NCBI GenBank assembly: GCA_001805005.1
Contig: MHDO01000007.1
Location: 1 to 13,887 of the forward strand
Source of the DNA: Nitrospinae bacterium RIFCSPLOWO2_12_39_16
GTDB lineage: Bacteria > Nitrospinota > Nitrospinia > UBA9942
DNA length: 13,887 bases
Direction of reading: 5' to 3'
A program made the translations under genes and the position numbers. Of the stretch, positions 6,512-12,628 are shown piece after piece. The notes under the pieces were generated by a model. That model searched no databases. It was given only the letters and a program-made list of their open reading frames with translations, and was not told where the DNA came from. How positions within the stretch are numbered: position 1 is the stretch's first letter; every line of letters begins with the position of its first letter.

Positions 6512-7996
6512 ATGTTCAGGAAAATTTTAAGGATATCTTTGGTATTAATAGGCAGCTTAATTATTTATTCTTCAAAGGGCTTTGCTGTCGATGACCCATT
6601 TATTGGTTATGGTAGCGGGGGGTATAATGGTAAACTGATGATATTCAGTATTCCCGGGTTGGAATCTTTAAAGGAAATTTCTATTGGTGTAGATATACAT
6701 GGTGTTGTATCGGATGGGAAAGACCTCTTTGTAGTGGATAAGGCACAGAATATCCTTTTTGTCATTGACCTCTCAAAGTCCTCTGTCAAAAAAGATATAA
6801 AACTTTTATATGGTTTCGGGCCCAGCTCCATTGCTGTATCCAAAGATGGGAAAAATGTTTACATTGCCGGGGAGTTGAGTGGAAAGGTGGCAATGGTATC
6901 TATAGACTCGGGGAAGGTAGTCACGGTAGACCTAAAACCCATGCCGAGTTCACCCAATTTTATTACCATCACACCGGATGGTAAATATTGTCTGGTGAGC
7001 GATTATTCCAATAACAGGGTACTCCGCATTTCCACATCCCCTTTTAAATTGGATAGGGAGATCAAAATAAGGAGCCCCCATGGAATCGCTGTTACGTCGG
7101 ATGGAAAATATGCCTTGGTCAGCAGTAAATTCTCCGCCTCCCTTAACATTGTGGACATTAAAGATTTTAAGGTAGAGAAGGCCATAAAAACCGGGGCTGT
7201 CCCTCTGAATACTGTGATTGATTCAAAGGGTGCATTTGCCTATCAATCTCAACATGGCAGCAGCGAGATAGTAAAGATTGATCTCGCCAAAAAAGAGATT
7301 GTCGGGAGATTTCCTGTAAAATATAACCCTGACAACATCTCTATTTCCCCTGATGATAAGTATCTCTTATCCATCAATAAGTTTTCCACAGGTATTTATG
7401 ATAAGATATATTCAAATATCTCTGATAAGGGTGGAATTGTTACCCCACAAAATATGGAGGTCATAGAGATAGCAAGTGGAAAGACGATAAAACAGGTGGC
7501 TGTGTCAGGAGACATCACAGATACTATTATACTATCAAGAGGGTCTGTGAAGGATGCGTCTTTAAAAGGCGGGGGTCAATTTATCAAGCAGGGTGGTAAG
7601 CCTGATGTATCGCCAAAAGAGGGTGTTAAGGTAAGTTATATGCCTGCCGATGACAGGCCTCCCGGAATATTTGATGCCGATGATGGTGCAATAGAGATAA
7701 GACTTAAGGCTCTCTCATATATCTTTGCCCCAAATGTTGTGAATGTCTTTAAAGGGGATACAGTTAGGTTTATCATAACAAATATAGATGAAAAGTCCCT
7801 CTATATAGACAAACCCGATGTGGTTCACGGTTTTACCATCAACGGATTTGGAAAGCAGACAGATGTTCTTTTACCGAGGGGTGTGTCGGCTGTGATGGAA
7901 TTCAAGGCTGATAGGAAAGGAAGCTTTGATTTTTATTGCAGTAATTTTTGTGGCCCTGTGCATCATGAGATGCGAGGCAGATTAATTGTCGAATAA
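6512..7996 (+). CDS. NosZ-like beta-propeller with C-terminal CuA cupredoxin domain
   Basis: A 494-residue exported protein. Residues 1-27 form a Sec signal peptide ending near GFA. Residues 30-345 form a YVTN/NosZ-like beta-propeller with recurring blade patterns (SDGKDLFVV, SKDGKNVYIA, TPDGKYCLVS, TSDGKYALVS, SPDDKYLLS). The C-terminal 90 residues are a cupredoxin with a complete CuA set: H439, C476, C480, H484 and M487 in CSNFCGPVHHEM. It resembles nitrous oxide reductase in order, but the propeller has only H63, H190 and H248, and where NosZ has PLHT it reads PLNT, so a CuZ cluster is very unlikely. It is therefore better viewed as a soluble CuA electron carrier or sensor than as an N2O reductase. 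ATG 6512 has AGGAGGT just upstream (6501-6507) and leads directly into the signal peptide, so it is chosen over the in-frame 6455 ATG. Confidence 0.85.
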   Translation: MFRKILRISLVLIGSLIIYSSKGFAVDDPFIGYGSGGYNGKLMIFSIPGLESLKEISIGVDIHGVVSDGKDLFVVDKAQNILFVIDLSKSSVKKDIKLLYGFGPSSIAVSKDGKNVYIAGELSGKVAMVSIDSGKVVTVDLKPMPSSPNFITITPDGKYCLVSDYSNNRVLRISTSPFKLDREIKIRSPHGIAVTSDGKYALVSSKFSASLNIVDIKDFKVEKAIKTGAVPLNTVIDSKGAFAYQSQHGSSEIVKIDLAKKEIVGRFPVKYNPDNISISPDDKYLLSINKFSTGIYDKIYSNISDKGGIVTPQNMEVIEIASGKTIKQVAVSGDITDTIILSRGSVKDASLKGGGQFIKQGGKPDVSPKEGVKVSYMPADDRPPGIFDADDGAIEIRLKALSYIFAPNVVNVFKGDTVRFIITNIDEKSLYIDKPDVVHGFTINGFGKQTDVLLPRGVSAVMEFKADRKGSFDFYCSNFCGPVHHEMRGRLIVE

Positions 7997-8006
7997 GGAG
8001 GAGAAG

Positions 8007-8444
8007 ATGAAAAGATATTTATTCTACTTTATATTAGCCCTTTATCTTTTTGGTTTTGCAATGCCGCTGTATGCCATTTCTGCCGATGAATTTCTTGAGG
8101 TGACTAAGTTTAGCGGTAAGGCTGTTACAAAAAAGGGGGACCCTGCAGAAGGAAAGGCAATTTATGTTATGTTCTGTGTTAACTGTCATGGGGAGAAGGG
8201 GGATGGTAATGGACCTGTGGCAAAGGTAGCAAAGATGGATCCAAAACCGAGAAATCATGCCGATGGAAAATATATGAATGAAAGGAAGGGTGAAGATCTA
8301 TTTAAGGCCATAAAGCTTGGAGGAAAGGCAGTAGATAAGTCTGTTTATATGCCTGCATTTAGTATGGTTCTATCGGATGAGGATATATGGAATATAGTTG
8401 CCTTTGTGCGCACAATTGCAATACCTCCCTATTCTAAAGATTAA
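8007..8444 (+). CDS. small secreted monohaem cytochrome c
   Basis: A 145-residue class I cytochrome c with a signal peptide (1-23, cleavage likely after LYA). The haem motif is CVNCH 57-61, and M115 in YMPAF is the probable distal ligand. It shares the DPKPRNH segment and overall spacing with the cytochrome at 1173-1649 and the middle domain of the 4927 fusion, so it is a paralogue. The ATG at 8007 is preferred over an in-frame TTG at 7986 because AAGGAGGA (7995-8002) precedes it at normal spacing and the signal peptide begins there. The gene starts ten bases after the CuA protein's stop, so the CuA protein and this cytochrome probably exchange electrons. It is the last gene of the cytochrome cluster before a hairpin. 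Confidence 0.9.
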   Translation: MKRYLFYFILALYLFGFAMPLYAISADEFLEVTKFSGKAVTKKGDPAEGKAIYVMFCVNCHGEKGDGNGPVAKVAKMDPKPRNHADGKYMNERKGEDLFKAIKLGGKAVDKSVYMPAFSMVLSDEDIWNIVAFVRTIAIPPYSKD

Positions 8445-8445
8445 G

Positions 8446-8494
8446 GGGTAAAGGGTAAAAGGAGTAAGGAGTAAGTAATCCTTTTACCTTACCC
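8446..8494 (+). terminator. stem-loop in the spacer after the cytochrome cluster
   Basis: A hairpin with a perfect 10-bp stem (GGTAAAAGGA 8454-8463 with TCCTTTTACC 8479-8488; 15-base loop) extends by six more pairs (GGGTAA 8446-8451 with TTACCC 8489-8494) past a two-base bulge. The left side and loop repeat GGTAA/GAGTAA words. It starts two bases after the stop codon, as expected of a transcript-end structure, but lacks a following T-run, so it may be an mRNA-stabilising hairpin or a repeat element rather than an intrinsic terminator. Confidence 0.5.
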
Positions 8495-8512
8495 GAACGA
8501 GTCGGAAAAGGT

Positions 8513-8518
8513 TATAAT
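8513..8518 (+). promoter_or_regulatory. possible -10 box before the NAD(P)H oxidoreductase gene
   Basis: TATAAT lies about 70 bases upstream of the ATG at 8587, after the hairpin. The best -35 candidate (TTACCC 8489-8494, 18-base spacer) matches only half of TTGACA and belongs to the hairpin. The placement makes sense for separate transcription of the following gene, but the match could be chance. Confidence 0.35.
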
Positions 8519-8586
8519 AGTGAAGAAACTTTCCTCTTGCTTCCGTTAATTTTTCTTACCAGTTTGCAAAGAAGTGGAGGTTTTTT

Positions 8587-10353
8587 ATGGATAAGAGGTA
8601 TAAATTTAAGGTAAATCCGAAGCTTTATGACGGGATTCCATGCCAGACAAATTGTCCTGTCCATACAGATGTCAGAGGTTATGTGACACTGATATCTAAT
8701 GGGAAATTTGAGGAGGCATATGATCTTATAAGAGAGACAAACCCTTTTCCATCTGTTTGCGGGAGGGTCTGCCAGCATTTCTGCGAGGTAAACTGTAGCA
8801 GACAGAGGATAGATGATAAGGCTGTTTCAATCTGCACATTAAAGAGGGCGGCCTCAGATTATACCCTTAGAAAGAGGGGTAAACGGCCCTCTGCAAAATT
8901 TTATGGCACTTTGGAAAAGGTGGCAGTTATAGGTGCGGGACCTGCAGGGCTTACTACTGCCCATGACCTTGCAAGGCTTGGATACAGGGTTACGGTATTT
9001 GAGTCTCTTCCTTATGCAGGAGGGATGCTGATTGCAGGAATACCAGCCTACAGGCTTCCGAGAGATATTATTCAGGCAGAGGTGGATTACATAAAGAGTC
9101 TTGGTGTTGATATTAAATTTAATACAACTGTAGGAAGAGATATTCAGATAAAAGATTTGATGAGGGAGTATAAGGCTATCCTTATAGCAGCAGGTGCCCA
9201 TAAACCTGTTAAGTTAAATATACCGGGTGAGGAATATGAAGGATTGATTCATGGTGCTACATTCATGAGAAAGGTAAACATGAATGAGCCTCTAAATCTC
9301 AAAGGAAAGAGGGTAGGGGTGGTGGGCGGAGGTTTTACAGCAATGGATGTATCCCGTTCAGCAATAAGGCTTGGTGCATCAGAATCATATATTATTTACA
9401 GGAGAACGAGGGATGAGATACCTGTAAATGAAAAGGAGATAATTGAGGCTGAAGAGGAGGGTGTTCAGTTTAAATATCTGATAGCACCTGTGAGAATTTT
9501 GAGTAAAGATGGAAAGAGAATATCAGGGATGGAGTGCATAAAGAATGAGCTCGGAGAGCCTGATAAGAGCGGTAGAAGAAAACCTGTCCCTATTAAGGGT
9601 TCTGAGTTTGTTATGGATTTGGATATTATAGTGCCGGCAGTAAGCCAGGCACCTGATATGTCATTCATAGCTGACAGTATGGGATTCAGGATGACAAACT
9701 GGGGGACAATTTCTGTTGACCCTGATACATTTACTACAAATATCAGCGGTGTATTTGCCTGCGGTGATTTTCTGACAGGGACAAGAGATGTGATAAATGT
9801 TATAGCAGACGGACATAAGACTGCAATGGCTATAGATAAGTTCATAAGAGGAATTGATATGAAGAAGGATGATGATGAAGATGAGATTGAAGAGATTATT
9901 GTAGGTTATCCCTATAAAGAGAGAGGCTACGATAATATTGCAAGGCATACTGCAGTAACAATTGAGATTAAAGACAGAATTTCAAGCTTTAATGAAGTAG
10001 AAAAGGGCTTTATGGAAGATGCAGCAATTCTGGAGGCAAAGAGATGCCTCCAGTGCAATCATATCTGGACTCAGGAACCGGACAGGTGCTTCCTCTGCAG
10101 GAACTGCGAGGAGGTATGTCCAATGAATTGTCTTACGGTTGCAAGGCTTGATGAGCTATCTCATAACAGACATTTCAATGAAGGGATACCTCTTAGAACT
10201 CTTAGGATTACGCCTGTTGCCATAGATTTGAATTTCTGTATAAGATGCGGGCTATGTGAGCAAGTATGTCCGACACATGCTATAAGCTTTAAGGTAAAGA
10301 GACTATGTGAGACTGCCGCTAAAATTAAAATAACAGAGGAAGTAGCAGATTGA
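8587..10353 (+). CDS. GltD/DPD-type NAD(P)H-FAD oxidoreductase with C-terminal ferredoxin domain
   Basis: A 588-residue cytoplasmic flavoprotein that moves electrons between NAD(P)H, FAD and iron-sulfur clusters. An N-terminal helical FeS domain of the dihydropyrimidine-dehydrogenase/glutamate synthase small-subunit type has C19, C23, C58, C62, C66 and C70. The FAD site is GAGPAG (116-121) with GVFACGDF (388-395). The NAD(P) site is GGGFTAMD (247-254), followed by YRRTRDEIP. After a C-x-x-C at 487-490, a C-terminal 2[4Fe-4S] ferredoxin region has C501, C504, C507, C511 and C551, C554, C557, C561. The protein is longer than stand-alone GltD, the extra length being the ferredoxin tail. GGAGG six bases before the ATG fixes the start. 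No GltB large subunit is adjacent, so glutamate synthesis is not implied; ferredoxin-linked NAD(P)H oxidation or reduction, perhaps by bifurcation with missing partners, is more likely. Its link to the cytochrome cluster is positional only. Confidence 0.88.
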   Translation: MDKRYKFKVNPKLYDGIPCQTNCPVHTDVRGYVTLISNGKFEEAYDLIRETNPFPSVCGRVCQHFCEVNCSRQRIDDKAVSICTLKRAASDYTLRKRGKRPSAKFYGTLEKVAVIGAGPAGLTTAHDLARLGYRVTVFESLPYAGGMLIAGIPAYRLPRDIIQAEVDYIKSLGVDIKFNTTVGRDIQIKDLMREYKAILIAAGAHKPVKLNIPGEEYEGLIHGATFMRKVNMNEPLNLKGKRVGVVGGGFTAMDVSRSAIRLGASESYIIYRRTRDEIPVNEKEIIEAEEEGVQFKYLIAPVRILSKDGKRISGMECIKNELGEPDKSGRRKPVPIKGSEFVMDLDIIVPAVSQAPDMSFIADSMGFRMTNWGTISVDPDTFTTNISGVFACGDFLTGTRDVINVIADGHKTAMAIDKFIRGIDMKKDDDEDEIEEIIVGYPYKERGYDNIARHTAVTIEIKDRISSFNEVEKGFMEDAAILEAKRCLQCNHIWTQEPDRCFLCRNCEEVCPMNCLTVARLDELSHNRHFNEGIPLRTLRITPVAIDLNFCIRCGLCEQVCPTHAISFKVKRLCETAAKIKITEEVAD

Positions 10354-10472
10354 TTTTAAACTGTGATTACTGTTAAAAAGATAATGACACCGACTATAGA
10401 TTTCAGAATGACACAGATAAAAAGATTTTAAAAAAACTTAATCTGTGGATAAAAAATTAGGTTTTTGTTGCC
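10354..10472. other. convergent intergenic spacer with a CACAGAT hairpin
   Basis: This spacer separates two convergent genes. It contains a 7-bp inverted repeat, CACAGAT (10412-10418) and ATCTGTG (10441-10447), with a 22-base A-rich loop, and TTTTTG soon after (10462-10467). Such a structure could stop transcription from both sides, but the stem is short and AT-rich. The words resemble a decayed version of the CACGGAT palindrome at 1040-1136. No open reading frame or RNA gene is apparent. Confidence 0.4.
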
Positions 10473-11381
10473 TCATTTTCCCCCCTGAAAAATCTGAATT
10501 CTGTTATTTCCTCTGTCAACAATATATATTTTATTTCCCCTATCAATATAAATATAGGATGGTTCATAAATCTCTCCATTACCCCATCCCTTTTTTAACA
10601 TATTGAATTGAAAGTTCCCATCCTTCTTGAAAACCAGGACATTTCCCTTATGCTTATCCAGTACATATACGAATCTATTTGGACTGATTGCTATGCTTAC
10701 AGGGAACTCAAATTCATTTGCCCTGCTCCCCCTTTTCCCAAAACTTGAGACACTCCCTTCTTTATTATTAAAAATATAAACTTTTCCCTCCAGTGTTGAG
10801 AGTGAATATATATTACCTTCAGTATCTATCTGAACATCTGTAAGGTCAACAAATTTATTTTCAACGGCAATCTCTTTTAGAAATCTCCCGTCAGAATCAA
10901 CTACAAGTATTCTTCCATTACCTCTGTCTGTTATATATAAATTGTCATCTTTATCAATTGCCAGATTATCGGGTAAAAACGGATTTTCTCTTGCTGTGAT
11001 ATTCTTAATTTCAATTTGTTTAAAAATTTTTTTTGGTATGTCAATAAGGAATAATTCATCTCTCGCTGTACCGCCTACAACAAAAAACTGATCTTTGCTG
11101 TTTTTGACTATACTAGTAGGATATTTTAGTTCTCCGCCCGCATCAAATTCCGAGATAAAATTAAACTCATGGTCAAATGAGACAAGACGGTTATTTCCTG
11201 TGTCAGCAACATATAATCTCTTTTTTAATTCATCAAAAAATATGGCTGAAGGCTGATTAAACTTTCCCATTATCTTATCGCCACTCAATGATGCAATGAG
11301 ATTCAAATCTGCTGAAAATAAATATGGAGGGGCAAGACAGAACAGGATAAATATAATAGATAATATTTTATATTTGTTCAT
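10473..11381 (-). CDS. secreted NHL-repeat beta-propeller protein
   Basis: A 302-residue protein with a signal peptide (about 1-23, ending FSA) followed by a propeller of about six NHL repeats. Typical blade endings are visible: VADTGNNRLVSF, ITDRGNGRILVVD and IVDRGNNRIQIF. NHL propellers usually act as binding scaffolds, and no catalytic residues are evident. The Met at 11381 begins two bases after the multihaem gene's stop and goes straight into the signal peptide; an in-frame ATG at 11399 lies inside that upstream gene's last haem motif and would add six residues. Neither has a clear Shine-Dalgarno site, so translation probably depends on coupling. Being secreted and co-directional with the multihaem cytochrome, it may form a scaffold or dock for it; that role is inferred. 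Confidence 0.82.
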   Translation of the reverse strand: MNKYKILSIIFILFCLAPPYLFSADLNLIASLSGDKIMGKFNQPSAIFFDELKKRLYVADTGNNRLVSFDHEFNFISEFDAGGELKYPTSIVKNSKDQFFVVGGTARDELFLIDIPKKIFKQIEIKNITARENPFLPDNLAIDKDDNLYITDRGNGRILVVDSDGRFLKEIAVENKFVDLTDVQIDTEGNIYSLSTLEGKVYIFNNKEGSVSSFGKRGSRANEFEFPVSIAISPNRFVYVLDKHKGNVLVFKKDGNFQFNMLKKGWGNGEIYEPSYIYIDRGNKIYIVDRGNNRIQIFQGGK

Positions 11382-11383
11382 AG

Positions 11384-12628
11384 TTAAAATCTGTGGCATT
11401 GTTCACACAGTTCTTTATCCGGGTCAAGCCTGAGATTATATTTATATCCGGAGCCCATTGGGTTATGACATGTGATACAGTTCATCTCTTTTTTATTTCT
11501 GGGGTCAATGATATCAGGACCGACAGGGTGGGAAAAGATCTGCTGTTGTTCGTGGCATTTTTCAATATTGCATGATTCGCCTTCTTTTGCTTTTAAAAAT
11601 GAAGTATTGTCTGAACCATGAGCCGAATGACATGATGAACAGTCTTCCAGTTTTGGATGTTTGAATAAAGTTGATTTAGCAGTTATGCGTCTCTTTGTAT
11701 CCTGGTGGCATTTTAAACAGACCTTTTCTTCCCTTTTATCAAGGAGGTATTTAGCATCAGAGGCGTGTGGATTATGGCAATTCAGACAGGAGTTCTCTCT
11801 GTTTCCTATTACATGGCTATTTATCTTTTCAAAACTCTTTTTTGTATTTGTATGGCAATTATAACAGAGGATTGTCCCATTACTTATTAACTTTAATGGA
11901 TCTTTAGAATTACTGTCATTGTGGCATGTTTTGCAGTCCTTCTTTGCCATAGGCTGGTGTATAGATGCTTTTAAGAGGCTCTTACTATTGGAGGAGTGAG
12001 GGTTGTGGCATGATGAGCAGTTTGCTTTTTCCACTGGATAACCGGAATGGGCATCAATGAACAATTTTTCCCTTACCTTATGACATGATGAGCATAAATC
12101 TGCATTTCCCTTTTTAATCAGCCCTTCATTAGTGGATGAATGAGGGACATGGCAGGTGATACATTCCCCTTTTTTTACAAGAGGATGAGACTCTTTGCCT
12201 GTTGTAATAGAATCTTTGGAATGGCATGAAAAGCAAACCTCTCCACCTTTTTTTATAAGCAGCTTGTCATTTGTAGATGAGTGAGAATTGTGGCAGATGA
12301 GGCATTTTCCATCTCTTACAGGGTCATGAATAATTGCCTGACTGAAGTCTCCACTTTTATCATCCTTATGGCATGTATAACATAGAGCCATTTCATTATT
12401 CTTTAAAAGACCTTTATGATTTGATGCATGCGGGTTGTGGCAAGAGATGCAGTTTCCATCTTTTACAGGGGCATGTGTCTTTTCTTCTGAAATCTTCTTT
12501 TGCAGTTCATGGTGACAGTCAAGGCAGGTTTTTCCACGGGTTTCTACATCTCTTGAAGGCTCTGAGTAAGTTATAGATAAACCTATGATAATTAAAGTAA
12601 AAATAGAATATTTATATAGATTTTTCAT
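11384..12628 (-). CDS. 16-site multihaem cytochrome c with doubled CXXCH units
   Basis: A 414-residue secreted multihaem protein with a signal peptide (about 1-22). Fifteen CXXCH motifs begin at residues 35, 60, 83, 109, 132, 156, 179, 204, 232, 255, 281, 304, 330, 384 and 408, and a sixteenth site at 353 is CX4CH (CNIEKCH), as in tetrahaem cytochrome c3. Most motifs fall in the doubled-CXXCH pattern: a CxxCHNPHSS-type unit, then Leu/Lys-rich spacing, then CxxCH. The frequent NPH/SH after the motif and the isolated His residues (for example H52, H101, H148, H224) would give bis-His, low-potential haems. Relatives include nitrite-reductase-like donors and extracellular electron-transfer cytochromes. 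The ATG overlaps the stop of the upstream GGDEF gene (ATGA) without an evident Shine-Dalgarno site. No porin or outer-membrane anchor gene is visible beside it, so extracellular conduction is only possible, not shown. Confidence 0.92.
   Translation of the reverse strand: MKNLYKYSIFTLIIIGLSITYSEPSRDVETRGKTCLDCHHELQKKISEEKTHAPVKDGNCISCHNPHASNHKGLLKNNEMALCYTCHKDDKSGDFSQAIIHDPVRDGKCLICHNSHSSTNDKLLIKKGGEVCFSCHSKDSITTGKESHPLVKKGECITCHVPHSSTNEGLIKKGNADLCSSCHKVREKLFIDAHSGYPVEKANCSSCHNPHSSNSKSLLKASIHQPMAKKDCKTCHNDSNSKDPLKLISNGTILCYNCHTNTKKSFEKINSHVIGNRENSCLNCHNPHASDAKYLLDKREEKVCLKCHQDTKRRITAKSTLFKHPKLEDCSSCHSAHGSDNTSFLKAKEGESCNIEKCHEQQQIFSHPVGPDIIDPRNKKEMNCITCHNPMGSGYKYNLRLDPDKELCEQCHRF

Noticed and set aside
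6512..7996. True nitrous oxide reductase (nosZ)
   Set aside because: CuA ligands are present, but the propeller lacks most His ligands needed for CuZ, and no nosD/F/Y/L genes are nearby.
7986..8006. TTG 7986 as start of the small cytochrome at 8007
   Set aside because: The AAGGAGGA (7995-8002) lies downstream of it and fits ATG 8007, where the signal peptide begins.
8587..10353. Glutamate synthase small subunit (gltD)
   Set aside because: No large subunit is adjacent, and the C-terminal ferredoxin extension points to a broader family of NAD(P)H-FeS oxidoreductases.
10354..10472. Rho-independent bidirectional terminator
   Set aside because: The stem is only 7 bp and AT-rich with a long loop, so it is recorded as a hairpin-containing spacer, not as a confident terminator.
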